A stretch of 64,000 nucleotides of DNA from Ligula intestinalis (Eukaryota; Platyhelminthes; Cestoda; Diphyllobothriidea; Diphyllobothriidae): assembly GCA_036362985.1 (NCBI GenBank), contig JAYGXS010000003.1, forward strand, positions 44,448,071 to 44,512,070, read 5' to 3'. This document shows, in pieces, positions 21,849 to 34,979 of the stretch. The position numbers and the translations under genes are program-made. Each line of letters starts with the position of its first letter. The stretch's first letter is position 1. The notes beneath the pieces are model-generated. The model saw only the letters and a list, made by a program, of their open reading frames with translations, did not search any database and had not been told where the DNA came from.

Positions 21849-24674
21849 TTGTGCTCGAAGTAGATTGCAGTTTAGATTTAAAGCGGATGGATATGGTGCA
21901 TGACACCCGCCTACGCGTGTCTCCCGCCTGAGGCCCCTCATTCCACACATTCCAGTACTGTGATCTGAGTTTCTAAAGGTTTACACTAAAGAGGGGCCAC
22001 GGAGGCCTGCTCCTCAGGCCGAGGTACTTCCATTCAGCTCGCAACTTTCTGCGACTTGACTTTAGCCCACCTTTATGCAGCAAATATGAATGTGACTTGT
22101 TATCACGAAGAGGATAACTATTAAAGTGACTTTCTCCCTTCCAATGCTTCCAGTATTTGCCAGTGATAAGTCCCTGTCAAAGCACACGGAAAGTACTTTG
22201 ATATCAGTGGTTGGTGTGGAGTTTTCTTCCGTCTGCAGAGGTCAGCAGATGTGTTTGACCCCTTTTATGACCAACGAACTTCTGTAACCATCCCCTAAGA
22301 AACAATAAATAGAGGTGCTGTGTAAAACAAAACACGCGTTGAAATTAAAGACCAACATTTTATTGGAAGTTAGGTTCTCTTTAGCCTACATGTTTTATCA
22401 TTCATGGCGTCTACTCAGTATATTTACATCTTTAAATCGTTAAAGAAACCGCCTTTATGGCAGTATGGCAGTATGCTGCAATTTAAACTGAAATGTATAC
22501 CACTACGGGACACTGTGACTATAAACTATACAAACCCTGGGCAATATCTGCAAGGAAAGTGGAATGAACTCCAGTTATTGGTACTTATCTACAGGCCAAA
22601 ATCATAGTACCACCAAAAGTAAATTTTCTGGTTTTCGTGGATGCATAATAATCCCAGCTTTCAAGTTCTAGTATCCATTAGAAACTCTAGTTTTCTTTAT
22701 GTGTGCTTGAGATCATTTCATAAAACCTTCTTCAAAAAAATGAAAGAAAGGAAACTTTCTCTTTAGTACGTGCTTCCTGTGTGTAGTTTAGTAAGTGCGC
22801 TTATAGGGATAATCTTAAGAGGCAACTGATGATAAAATTACGTATTTTCACTAAGTTCCCTCAACACACTGTCTGAGACAGTGACAACATATGCGATTAA
22901 TTCTGAAGAAACCCACTTTTCTATTTATAGTGACAGGGAGCTTGATCAGTGTTACGCGAATTTTATTCTATTTATTTCTCAAATTGACGCTCAGACTCCT
23001 CATTAGAGATGCATGAGACTTGCAGTATTTCTAGGATGCAATTGTTCAGCAATCCAATGTCTGCCAAAATTGGCAGACTTCGCGTTCAACAAAGGTGCTC
23101 GTGTGTCTCATGCAATGAGTTTTTAGAGTCCGCGGCTGGTTCTTTAATTGTCATACAGTCTTCAGGCCGGCGACTTAAATTCTTGTCCGACCGATCGGGT
23201 CCGCTTAAGTTTAACCGCTTTCTAGTACGCGATTTTCCCTTGCACTGGCTATTAAGCTTAATACTGGTGGCTTCTGTCTCTCACATTGTCGACCGTGCTC
23301 AAAGTAGCATGAGACTAGCATCCAATGGTCCGCACTGGCTACAGACCGAAAATAACTTTTCCGTTGTGTCGTGAAGCTCTGGTCTAGAGGCCTCTAGCAG
23401 GTGACCACGTAGCAACGAGTTATCATTAATACAGAGGTGATGAGGACTGAGGTGACAAGTGAAACAAAGCTAGTAATTTTAGACTCCCTTGTTTTCGTCG
23501 GATGACTTCCACACTATTAGTTGTTCCACTTAATTACATACCACCGGAAGGCACGTTATCTCTTCCGGACATCTGACTTTTGCCCTCTGCCTATCTACCG
23601 TTAAAGTTTCCAGTTCTAGTGATCAGGAAACACGAGAATAACTTAACTGACTGCAGGCAATTGCGCCCTTTTATGCAGGCCTCCCGACTTACCTCACCTG
23701 ACTTATGTAAATCTTAAAGTGTAATTATACTCGTGAAAAATTAATAGCTAATCAGAAACCCGCGCAACCTCCCGATTTTATAGTAAACATCATTTAGTTG
23801 AGTGAAGGCATAAAAAGGTATCGAACGAACTATGAAATGAATTAAAATTTACAATTTCTTTAATAGAAGTGGGAAATCAACAAGATTGAATGTTAGTGTC
23901 AAATGTGCAAGTAAAATTTATAAAAACGCATAAAAACCACCCGTTAACACAAGAGAGTAAATAAAACCTACGATAGAACGAAATGTAGGTTCCAGTACTG
24001 GCAAAAAAACCACTTCTAAGTTTTTCCCATTTTATTGTGGTTTTAGATTTCCTCTTTGGGTTATTTAGTTTCATTTATTTCATTTTGCCTTTGTTTGGTT
24101 ATGTTAGTTCAGTTTTACCTTTCTCAGCTTTTAGAGTTTACATTTTACTAGTTTTCTTCACCCCAGTTTGGGTAGTTTGGTTTATTTACCTAATTTCTAC
24201 TTTAGTTCGGATTTAGTTTAGCTTTGAGGACGTTCCTCAGATAAGTGAGTTCTCGGACATTTTTCTCGTCGCAAATAAGGTTTTTGTGTCATATATTTTA
24301 ATTCTTTCAAAATATAAATTAAATCAAAGGAATGACTGCAGTTTAAGTTAGAAAGCCTACTAATGCGGTGTTCTTGATTGGCTCAAAATTCTTTCCTCTC
24401 AAAAGTGATTTACTGGGTTATTTCTATGAGGAACGAGCGCCTTCTTCCTTCATCTTTCCTGACACAAATTTTTCGTTTCTCTGCCTCTAATGGTGGATTT
24501 GCCCCCGCTTCGTTTATTTGATCAATTCCGTCAGAGTTGCTTACTTCTAGGTTTTTTTCCATGCGTGCAAAGCCCTACCGAGCATGTACGCAAACACTTA
24601 TATTTCTCAAAGCACTCCTGACGGCTTCCAAATGACACACTAACAGAAAATCTACCACGCAAGAAGTATACTGA
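21849..24674. other. No gene recognised; T-rich TTTAGTTT tract at 24.03-24.24 kb
   Basis: The 121-codon frame at 23009-23371 has no recognisable motif. Positions 24030-24240 form a low-complexity tract built on TTTAGTTY words, similar in texture to 42.3-42.5 kb. The rest is unclassified. Confidence 0.4.
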
Positions 24675-25265
24675 CATATGTCCAAAAGACCGTTCGAGGG
24701 CGTATGTTCTCGTTCGATAAAGGATCCATGGAACAATACTGGCCTGGTAAGTAAAGGTGAAACTAGTTCGATCTCGAGTTCTTTTCTTGCACGCTTTGTC
24801 GACAGAAATCACCGAGTCTACCTTAGGCTATCCACTGGACACCAACCAACTTCTTCAAGGGCCTACGCCAACGTATGCCAGCAACAGCCGAGGTAGTGGC
24901 TATGTGGCTACGAATCCAGTTCGGCGTTGTCAGAAGACGCTAACATAAGCCCTTTCACTTCCGTGGCCAACGCCGACGCCAAGTGACGATCGCATACTGC
25001 CCTCATCTCGTACTAGCAGCCGTTCACTCCGTGCAAACAACAGTACTTATCAATCTCCACGTACCTGACCCATGACCAATTCTGAAAATCAATCTTTATT
25101 ACCTCACTCCGCCCAGCGCAAGGACCTCTACACACCGATTTCGCAATGTGGGTGGCGTAAAAACGATGAGTTGTACTCATAGGACACTTGTTGATCCCGT
25201 CAAACTGCACGACTTCCATTATTCCTGCAATTGCGCTGGCCTGATAAGAAATTACTGAAGACATG
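24675..25265 (+). mobile_element. Penelope-like 3' fragment, lineage I (copy C), decayed
   Basis: The sequence aligns with copies A and B from within the nuclease (around 'KRPFEG', then 'LSKGET') through 'CTACGCCAACG', 'GCAACAGCCGAGG' and 'GTTGTCAGAAGACGCTAACA' to the 3' untranslated region. It then matches the 61.4-62.0 kb minus-strand copy through 'AAACGATGAGTT' to the terminal GCCTGATAAG block near 25236. The frames are broken. The copy keeps the approximately 69 bp lost in copy B, so it descends from the longer form. Confidence 0.8.
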
Positions 25266-26834
25266 CGTTTGCCGAATCAACTTTTCAAGTTAAACAAGGG
25301 AATAGTTGCGGAACTCTTCACGAATAATTTTAATATGCCTGGAAATTGTACCTATTAGAACTAAAGATTCACTGTACGCCTTTTTCCTATAAGTTAGGGT
25401 GCATTCTTAGACAGACGCGTAATGTATCTTTTCTGAAAAATAAAAATCCATTGTTTTTACCGAAAATAACCTTCATTTGTGTGGTCTTGAAGAATAAGCA
25501 TCGAGTTGAATATGCTTGTTTTGATTAATCTTTCTCGTTTACATTTATGCCTTTTGAGTCAAAAACATGGGCATGTTCGTAGACGTAACCCGGGACAGTG
25601 GCTAACATAGAAACCCACCTAAGGATAAGGTAGTGTTTAATTTTGCCCGACATCGTAAACGTTTTGTCAATAACATAGCTTGGAAAGATATCTAGCACGA
25701 AAAAGTAACCTTAGGCTAATAAGTAATATGCACTAGGTTCGAGTGCCTCCGAAGTATTCATTTAGCCTTCAGTCATCACGTTTCGCAAAGGATTTTGGGA
25801 GCTGGTGTATAGGTTAGCTAAACCAGCGAAACTGCGTGCTAAGAACAACGCCTCATTGTATGAAACCCAAGATTTGCACTTGGTACTCCTCCAGTGAGCA
25901 TGAAATCAAGTCAACACACTCACTCGTGGATTGACAGATACTTAACCCTCGAACTATCTTCGATACACAGCTACAGGTACAAGCAATTCGCATCCTCTGT
26001 AGACTGCATGATGATGATAAAAGTTGATGGAAATATTCTGGATTTAAACGGGGTTGATCGTGGTGGTGTTGGTGGTGATGGTGGTGGAGGTGATGTTGGC
26101 TGACCTTCGACAGCTCATAGGTACGTTTCATCCATTTTTTCAAGAAAGGTATTATCCTCAGCAGGATGGTTTGTCAATTAGAACGTGCTTTGGTGTAATT
26201 GCGCTACATTGAATTCCCATGTCGTTACCATTTACACTTAGCACAACAATATACTTGGCAAGTTTGTTCGCTTATCATCTCTGCTAAAAAAAACTACTTG
26301 AACGTGTTTTTTTCATTTTGAGTATGAGGGCAAATTGGTGAATTGCGTAAAAAACGTTTTCTATGTTTGCATATGTTTCTGAAAACTCTGACACATGTTA
26401 AGCCACTTGAGGAGATCAACATTTTGACGAAGGAAACAGAAGCAATTGCTAATTAAATCCTATTATTAAATGCCTAATTCAACATGTTTGGATTAAAAGA
26501 AGATGCAAGCACTGAAACAAGAAGTTAATTGGTCGCACGTTTCAGATTCTCCCTCTAAACCTTATCTACGACCGTTTTTGATGACAGGTTCCAGTGAGAA
26601 TCCAAAACGTCTGACTAATGAGCTTCTTGTGCCAGTGATTGCAATGTCTCCTTCTGATCTGCTTCCTACAATTCGCTTGTTTGCTTCTGTCAGCAATCTG
26701 TAGATCGTGGCCTCTCCATTTTTTCTTGATAAAGCGTCCCATGCAGTGGACTCCAATATGTAAATGAACCCAAAACATCCACTAATCAGACACTGTAGGA
26801 AGCCTATGTTTTGAAGACGATTAAATTATTAATA
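25266..26834. other. Spacer, no gene recognised
   Basis: AT-rich with short open frames. A GGT/GGTGAT-rich microsatellite-like patch lies at 26060-26098. Confidence 0.45.
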
Positions 26835-27443
26835 CAGTAGTCACCGGCTTTTAAGCCCACCTCGGGCCTTGACCAAATTGGGCTTACTAAGTGGCGGGCG
26901 CATTAACCGGAGAATCCTAGTTCTTGATTAGCAAACGCAGGATAGGCACTATACATTATATACGTACTGTATTAGGTGTAGATCTTGGTTATGTACAAGA
27001 AAAGAATGGTTTTTGTCTGTGTTTTCGAGACCTAGGGTGGCTAGCCAGACGACTTTGGTATGCTTTGGGGTCATGCCTGTCGGCATTGTCTAGCGTGAGC
27101 CTGAACGCGTTGTTCCCTTTTTGTGTGTGTGTGTGTGTGTCCTCAGCGCTGCGGTTCGGGTGCGTTACCCTTTTGCACCTGCGGCTTTCTCATGTTAGGG
27201 ATTTGTCCTTTTCACCCCTCATGTCTGCTGCTGTCCGAAATTGGTTTCGACAAATTTAACTTGAAAAATGAAAGCAAATCACATCCGGCAAACTGGGCTT
27301 TGTAGCCGGCTACTGGGCTTTGTAGCCGGCGATTGGGCTTATTGGCTGGCGGATTTTGCCATGTACAATTCCGTCTCAAGCTGATGTGGGCTTAATACGT
27401 GGCTGGGCTTCTTAGCCGTGGGCTTAATAGCCGGCGACTACTG
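26835..27443. mobile_element. TA-flanked 609-bp MITE with 26-bp terminal inverted repeats
   Basis: The left end 26835-26860 (CAGTAGTC...) and the reverse complement of the right end 27418-27443 match at 24 of 26 positions. TA lies directly outside both ends (26833-26834 and 27444-27445). TA duplication and CAGT-type ends are typical of Tc1/mariner/pogo-like DNA transposons, so this is most likely a non-autonomous member. Near the right end the motif 'GGGCTTTGTAGCCGGC' occurs twice in tandem (about 27296-27330), with further variants 'GGGCTTATTGGCTGGC' and 'GGGCTTCTTAGCC', which echo the terminal repeat. The open frames inside (26924-27256) have no transposase motifs. Confidence 0.85.
27122..27140. 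repeat. (GT)n microsatellite inside the MITE
   Basis: A perfect GT run lies in the middle of the MITE. Confidence 0.9.
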
Positions 27444-27769
27444 TACAAGCAAGCATTTGAAATGAAATTATGGGGCGAACATCTATGAATTTTCTATCAA
27501 AGTTGACAGATTGGAAGTATAACATTCCTAACAACGTATAGTTGTAAAAGCTCCATGCTGGTGCCCGGCTACTTTAGTTCCTTAGGAACCTGAAAGTAAA
27601 AGGTAATACGAGATATATTTAACTTAATGAGGATAAAGTAAGCTGGTTCGTTACTCCCAATAAAATTTTAGCCATTTGTGGTTTCACCTATCCCTTTATA
27701 ATTTGAGGAAACTTTCCTCTGTACACAGTTGTTTGCTGCAATATGTATGGTACGCATGTCTAAGAATTG

Positions 27770-29110
27770 ATGAAACGGTGACGACGAAATTTGAGTTGGT
27801 TTCTTAGCCTATATCTGGTCATGTTGTTTTGACCTACTGAGTGGATTCAATCCTGAAAAGGCCTTTTAGTAATGAAAACTGCCTTTTATTTCAGTTTATA
27901 GACGGTAATAGGCATTAATTATAACAAAATCGGAGTAGGCTTATATCGAATAAGGGTCCTATGTTATTCAGTACGACAGAACAAAACCTACTATTTTTAT
28001 GCATTGTGCTATGGGATGACCCCAAAATTAGTAAGAAAAGTTTAAAACAGATCCCTTCCAGAACAAAAGCTTATGTCCGTAATTGCTCGAATGCAAGTGA
28101 AGCCAAGTTTAAGGACTCGCATTGTTTTTCGGAAACAAGGAACAACTTCAATTTGAAGGTTATTTTTCGGTAAACTGTGAACCTTTTGCGACAAAATGCA
28201 CTAACAAAAAGTGTTGACTGCCTTTTGTTTTACCGCATAATCTATGTGGGACTTAACCAAAACTGCTCCTATACTATCTCAAAGATGAAAGTATAAACAA
28301 ATATTATTAAATCTGAGTCATGTTGAAATAAACTTTTGATAAACAATCGTTTCCGCCTATGCGTAATGTAAAAACGGAATAGACAGAAGCATAAGTATGA
28401 GATCAAAAACTTAATAAATAGTTGGCCACTTTTTTGGACTCATCATTTAAGAACAGAGCCTGAAAGTAATTCACTATGGTGACAAATACTCCAATAAAGA
28501 GGTAGGTGAGCTCGTTCATTTACACCCAAATCATAGAATTTATTTCCATGTAAATTTAAAAAATGTATCATAAGTCTCCATTTTCGATTTTGACATTACC
28601 TAGGAAAAGGATAACCTGCAAATATATTCGTCAGCTGAATATTTAATAAAAATGCTTTTTTAAAGAAGTAATTTATTAATGCATTTTTGGATAAATCTTT
28701 AGAATTAAAATACCAGACTCATGCTGCAGATACTCTATTTCCTCGAAAGTTTTGTTAATTATTTTGAAGAATTCTTAAACATGACTATCTTTTTCAGTAA
28801 ATGCTTTCAAACGATATATTATTTGAAAGATTTGATATGAACATCGAATTGAATCTACGTTTATGACATGAAGCTTAAGAGCATAGAAACTCGTTGAAAA
28901 TTTGACGGGATTTAAAAGTCAATCTGTAAGTAATTTTAATTCAATAAAGATAATATATTTTAAATAATTTGATCAAAGAAACTTTCTTTTGATATAAAGG
29001 AAATAATAAGACTATCTGTTGAACTTGCGACAAGAATTTAATTTCTTCTTCTAATTTATAGCTATTTTTACATCTGCGGAACTTGAAAATTTTAAAAAAA
29101 TAGTAGTTTT
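27770..29110 (+). repeat. R1 AT-rich dispersed repeat, copy 2
   Basis: Plus-strand copy of the R1 family, aligning with 15240-16560 (inverted) and 62015 onward. It includes an uninterrupted site at 28813-28824 ('cgaTAtattatt') corresponding to where a MITE sits in the 63-kb copy. No coding capacity is apparent. Confidence 0.8.
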
Positions 29111-30189
29111 CTTAACATAGCATTACTACTTTTTTAACTCTATTAAGTAGCAGATTTATCTAAGGTTGCTCATTATTATTTATAAGTTTTCGTTCATGTA
29201 TAAAGGCCTGTTGACAAGCGATTATCAATCTTTCGCAGAATTTGTTATGCTGCATTTCTCCACCGTCCTCTACACCTACGGAATCTACCCGAGCCTGCAA
29301 CAGCCTCATGAGAGAATGATTGCTTAGAATGTCTTCATTACTTAACATAACGTATTATACTACAGACGGAACAACTTCTTTGATGATATTTTATACGCAA
29401 GATGCTTTACCTCCCTCTTCCTGCCTATGTTTTAAATTTACATATCTTTCCCGGTTTCCTGTACTTTGGATTGAAAGTATGTGATAATTTACAATCTTAC
29501 CAGTAGAGCGTTTCACATCTTCTCTTATAACTGGCATGCATGCGCAACGATCGTTATCTCAGTTTAACTACCGTGCAGGATGGCATATTACTCACCGTTT
29601 CGTGTTCTCAAGGCTCAACTTTGAGTTGCCCTTAGGCCGATATGTTGCATGGCTTACCTCAACCTGGTGTGCTGAGGAAAGGAAATCTCTCTAACTAAGC
29701 ACATAGCACTGTATTGTTAAAAACCTCTGCCTCTGAGTGGTTGCAGCCCTTCGATGACAATGTATTTATCGAAAACGTCAAAGCTCCATTTGATCAATTA
29801 TAAATCGAATCGTTTCTTTTTCATTTGATCGGCAACATTTTCCCTTGTAATATGTTGTGTTGCAAATAAAAGAGGCTATTTTGGCGGTTACTTGGTGTGC
29901 TCACATAGACGAGGACCAGCTCGCAGGGAGGATATGAGACGATATAGCCCAGGTGGCCCTGCAAATATTAGGCACGGAACACATTATCGTATGTGAGAAA
30001 TCCTTCATCTTTTAAGGTCCAGAAGCTACTGGAAGTAATGCATTCTTAGGACGGATACACCAATATAAATACAAAATTCTCAAGTCCAACCGGAGACGAC
30101 GCAGCCAATACCAACCGGGTAACTGAAGGACTTATTCTATTTCAAATTAAATTTCTTCATATGTTCAGTCTTCAATAAACACAGTATGT
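29111..30189. other. Spacer, nothing recognised
   Basis: AT-rich with short chance frames. No repeat partner is noticed within the window. Confidence 0.45.
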
Positions 30190-31860
30190 GTTTGACCATC
30201 GATTTCGATCAAGTCCATAAAGTGCACCCGCAGGTTGGTACAGAAGGTGACGGCCTCAGGGGTTAGCTTTAAAGTTAAAGCGGGCATAGTTAACGGCTCT
30301 GCACTCTTCACCTTCTCCCGGAGTCTCGAAGACTAGACGGGGTCCGGCGTAAGCTGCTGCAAGCCGAAACACTGCCTAACTTAGACTTTAGTAACAGAAG
30401 ACTTTGCGCGGGTACTCCTGTACTATCTATTCTCACTCACTCATAGTAAGTGTGAAGACAGGCCCAAGGAGGCTGAGCCTGATACGGCTACTACTGTTTC
30501 TGCTGCTACTGACCATCAATGTAGCCGAGTCTTTATAGCATCAGTACGCTTAAATTTGTCAAAGGTGACGCTGGTTTCAAGTTAGCGCTAGGGCTCATAC
30601 CCCTTGGTCTCAATAGAGTGTGAATCTGGGTTTAAAGTATTTCAAGTAAGTACATGCTTGAAGCCCTGAGCACTAGAGCGTTTGCCTTGGTTTCTGCACT
30701 CTCAACTCTATCCCTCGAGCTGTATGGGCTATGATTCTGCTGCTAAAGGTACATGCCTATACTAAGAGTGCTAATTTCTATTACTCATGCTTGCTAAGGC
30801 GAGTACATAGTAAACTATAAGAACTACCTGTGTGTATTTTTTAAGAAGTTGCATCCACTATGCACTCCCAATCTGTGTGAGGTAATAGTGATTAGCATTT
30901 GAATACTAAGAAAGCGTTTATAAGGTAATGCACAAGTCCTACCATGCTCCTGTGTCGAGCAGTCTGCTGTTTTGAGACTACATTTAGCCTACTCGAGTAC
31001 CCACATATAGTAGTACGACAATGCATTATCAGGTGGGTATAGTAGGACAGTCTAAGTCAGTGCAATGGGAATAGGGCAATATTAGTGATGCTGGTAGTAT
31101 TAAGGATAGTGGTGATACAAGCACATTAGGGCTTTCCTTGGTTTCCACCCTCTCAACTTTATCCATCAGACCATGCCATCTTATTGTTAACGAGACGTTA
31201 TTAATTAATATCGCAGGTTCTGTCATGTCACATTGTGCTACAGTAGCCTTTTGCGCTGGTACTACTTCACCTTTTACCGCCACTCACACACTGTAGTTGC
31301 CCAGAAATATTCGAGGCGCCCGAGTCTTGCATTTATGCTACTGTAACTACTGTTTACACCGCTGCTTCTAGCGGTGTATCTGATTGATTATAGTGCTGCT
31401 AATATTTGGTCAGGAATCACACTGATAAGAGTCGGCTCTGGGAGTGTGTTCCCTTGCTCAGTGCTTGTCCTGATTTTCTCCTAAATTTACACTGCAAGGG
31501 CTATGATACTCCTGTTAGAAGTGTTGTACCCATGCTATAACCATTAGTTCTAGTAGTCATACTTGCTAAAAATTGTATGGCATGTATGACATTTTAAACT
31601 AGTGTTAAGTCTTAACTTGTAAGAGGATATTAGAAAGCTCAAGGTTAAACAAATGTATATGTAATAAGAACTGACGATATATCATGCATCGAGGTCGGAA
31701 CAAAGTGGCATGTGCCATTTTTCAGGATACTTCTGCTAGAAGTGTTGTGCCTTTGCTAAAAATGCTAGTTGTAGTTATCATACTGGCTAAAGTCAGTAAG
31801 TGCTAAGCTACAGTGCGTGCATGTAGAATATTTAAGCCTTGTTGGCAGTCGTAGCTTAGA
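30190..31860 (+). repeat. R2 repeat mosaic, block 1
   Basis: Several diverged copies of one unit occur here and at 44.75-45.17 and 45.60-45.96 kb. Diagnostic text is 'GCTCATACCCC', 'GAGCAC', 'GGGCTTKCCTTGGTTTC', 'CTCTCAACTYTATCC' and 'GMTAGAAGTGTT'. Partial copies start near 30430, 31120, 31490 and 31720. A separate block, 'TTGACCATCGATTTCGAT' at 30191, recurs at 44.50 kb and, more diverged, at 46.06 kb. The texture is rich in GCTACTAGT-like trinucleotides. No protein is encoded that I can recognise. Confidence 0.65.
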
Positions 31861-32329
31861 TGGGGATTTTAGTGAACTGAAGGTTTAAAAGAATGTATAT
31901 TTGATAGTAGCTGAAGATCTGCCATGCATTTTGGTTAGAAAGTTGCTGAGAGTGCAATAGGCTAAAAGCTTAGACTAGGCTTTGAGGAACAGACTGCACT
32001 ATTAAAGCTAAGCAAATCTAACTAAGAGGATGGACTGCGTAAAATTAGATGTACATTTGTGTGTAAACTGAGTTTTAAAGTTACAGCCAGCTAGATGTTA
32101 AGGTAAGCTTGATTCGAGTTATGTGTAGCTAATAAAGCAAATTTACTGCTGTGGTTAGGAAACCTAGGCTATAATAAAAGAATTAAAAATTAAAAAGCTT
32201 ACGTGCGTCCTAGGCTTCATCCGGGCTGATATGTAAGACACCCGACGAGGGTTCACGTCCGCGGGGCAAATATGACTGTATTACCCTAGATGACCTAACT
32301 CAAGCAAAGATAAAATCTAAATTGGAATT

Positions 32330-32980
32330 GGTATATTAGCGTACATGTGTTCTTGTATATTTCGATACGTTGAGTAGATGGGATACTCAAAAAGGCTTTT
32401 AAGCAAAGAAAACTGCACGTTTAGTTCATTCTGTTCAAGGAAAACCAGCAAATTTTTGGGGAAATTGGAGGTTGCCGGATATCCATGAAATTGCTTTGCT
32501 GTGTAATATGACAGAACCAGATATTTTAATACGTTGTGCTATAAGAGTACCTGGATATAAGCAGGTCAGTTTTTTATATATGTCCCTCCCAGAACCGGAA
32601 AATCGGATCGTAATTTATTGAAAATCAGGTGGATGTAAGGCAGCATATTTTTCTCCCGAAATAAGAAAGGTATTCAGTCCTACAAATTATTTTTTCGGCC
32701 AACTTCAGATTTTATCATCGCAAAACGCAAAAATAAACTAGTCTGACCGTATTTTTGTTTTACCGAATCTAAGATTTGGCACCGTTAACACAAATATGTC
32801 ACCATATACATGGACACTGAAAAAAGTCATTTTCAATTTGAAGTATTTGGCAAAATAACTTTATGGGCAATATAGTTTCCGCTACTGCGTACTTTAGAAA
32901 CAGAAGGGGCAGAAGGTTAACAGTTTTTGCAAAATTGTAGTATATCTTCGGCCATAGTTTAGGGCATTTGAAATTTAATA
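32330..32980 (+). repeat. R1 AT-rich dispersed repeat, diverged copy 3
   Basis: Shared R1 blocks include 'GTGCTATAAGAG', 'CCCTCCCAGAACCGGAAAA', 'TTTCCGCTACTGCG' and 'TTTAGAAACAGAAG', in the same order as at 62.2-62.6 kb. It is more diverged than the other copies and its ends are uncertain. Confidence 0.55.
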
Positions 32981-34039
32981 ACTGGGTCCAAAATTCATCC
33001 AATATTGTGCAAAACTCTCCAATATAAAGAGGGAATGGATTTTTTCATTTCCTGCCAAACTTTTATCACTAATTTCCAGTTTAGCCCAAAAACTTTCCAA
33101 ATTTCTCTATTTATACTTCTGCAGAGATTCCTTAGCCGAATATGTAATTTAAGGGTCTGTTTTAGAAAGTTTTTTGTGAATCTTAGGCCAAGTAGTACCA
33201 ATGGTTTGTTGTGGACGTGCATTTTCTTTGGCAATGAATTTTCATATCGGGGCACGCCTAAAAATATGTCACAAAATGTCACCTTTCGAAGAATTAATAT
33301 CAAAAACGCACGTTTTTGGCAAATTTTTGAGCAATATTTTATTCTGTAGTTACCGACAAACACATCGAACAGAATCTAAAAAAAGTTTAAAAACACTGAA
33401 AATCATTAAATATTCACCAAAGTTTAAAGAATGATCTGAAACTCATTGTATTCCGATGCCACAAGTATCTATTGGGATATGTGACGGAAGTAAATTTCTT
33501 GTCATAAAGACAAATGGTGTGTTTATGATTTTCTGTTAAAATTATATTGATATTTATTGGCTACAGCTACAGTGATTGTTAACAATTGCGGAATTTTGGG
33601 CTTTTTTAATAGGATTGACTTTTCTAGGCAACCTATAGTTTTTTTATACTTCCCTTGGGTTATATTTACGCATAAAATTGTTCATTCTAATTTCAAAGTT
33701 TTTGTAAATGCGTTAATACCGGTTTGCCGGTGAGAAGCAATCTTGCGCAAATTTCAGCATTTGCATGAGCTAGAGCCCATACTGTGTGCACGTTTAGCTA
33801 GTTTAAAAACCAACCCCAGACGTTTAGCTGGAAGCAGGTATAGTGCTCCCTGGGGGAACGTGGCTTACTTTCCTGAAATTTCGCACTGCTACTTGGGTTC
33901 GACCTAGGGTTCATCGGTAAGCGCACATCATCTATTAGTACTGGTAATAGAGCATTACCGACAGGTTTAAGGGAGAGTTGACAGACCACTTCTGCCTTAT
34001 TAACTGTTATTAATCAGCCATGCCCAACTTCAGGTCTGC
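32981..34039. other. Spacer, no gene recognised
   Basis: Complementary open frames at 32995-33363 (minus) and 33005-33346 (plus) mirror each other. Neither has motifs, and both look like chance frames. Confidence 0.4.
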
Positions 34040-34110
34040 AAAACCTGGGGCTCGAACTCGCGCCCTTTTGGTCATTACTCCGAAATTCTAATCATTGGTC
34101 GACTGTAGAT
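34040..34110 (-). repeat. tRNA-derived SINE-like piece
   Basis: The minus strand carries a perfect tRNA B box, GAGTTCGAGCCCC (34047-34059), preceded by tRNA-like sequence. The full cloverleaf does not close, so this is a SINE head or tRNA pseudogene rather than a working tRNA. Confidence 0.4.
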
Positions 34111-34277
34111 ATTGCACACTTGGATTGAGTATCACTGGGGACGACTAGTTAGTCGGAAATAGCCTACGAGGCTCTGGAATGAACCCGAAAACGTAATTAA
34201 CTGGGAAGTTTACGTAAGGTAGTCGATGAGCGCTCTCTATCATAGATACTGTAGCCGACTTTATATACAGTAGATAG

Positions 34278-34351
34278 AGCTTATAACTCAGTGGTTTAGG
34301 GCGTTTTACTCATAAGCAAAAGAGTACGATTTCACGTTTCGGGTATAGCAA
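34278..34351 (+). repeat. tRNA-Met-like SINE head or tRNA pseudogene
   Basis: 'TAACTCAGTGGTTTAGGGC' resembles an A box and D arm, and 'ACTCATAAGC' resembles an elongator Met anticodon loop (CAT). A weak B box, 'ACGTTTCGGGT', follows. The acceptor stem does not pair, so a functional tRNA is unlikely. Confidence 0.45.
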
Positions 34352-34979
34352 GACTTGGGTTGGATATGGTTGGCTGAAAAACACTTATAATCCAGAAATG
34401 GCCGTTCCAGTCCACTTGTCCTTATCATAAGTCTGCCTCTGCATATAAATCTAGTCACCATGAGACTGTTTTCATTGGTAGCTTACCCATAATTTGGGGT
34501 TAACTACGGGTAGGGCCGTAGCCTCCAATTTTATCATCCTGACTCTAGCCAGGAAGCCCGATAGGGGTGGTTCCCTATGGACTCCCTTAAGCTGTTGATT
34601 GTATTCTCTTGAGAATAAAAAGTTCATTTCCAGGCACAGATTCAAGAGTTTAAGCAAGGCAGATACGCGAAAGCCTATCTCATAGAACTTTAGTAGTTCT
34701 TCTTTGTACTGGCTCGGCGAATATGTCTAAGTTCTTCGAGTTTGTGAATCTTAGTCCATGGATATAAGTTATGGCCGGTTCGGTATGTCTCAGAGATATT
34801 TGATTCTTCTCTCTAAAACTTTCATTACCATTTTAGTAGCTAGATTATGCGCTCTGCTAATGACTCGTTAAAAGATGCACCTAATCACAAGACTTCTAAA
34901 TAGCTTTTCCAAAAACTCTATCAATTGACAAAGGATTGTTAAACATCAGTCGACAATTCTTTGGAATTTTCAAACAAAT
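34352..34979. other. Spacer, nothing recognised
   Basis: No coding or repeat pattern could be assigned. Confidence 0.4.

Noticed and set aside
23009..23374. 121-codon frame as a protein gene
   Set aside because: Ordinary chance length, no motif, no splice or repeat support.
34278..34351. Working tRNA-Met gene
   Set aside because: Anticodon loop and A box resemble tRNA-Met, but the acceptor stem does not pair and the B box is weak.
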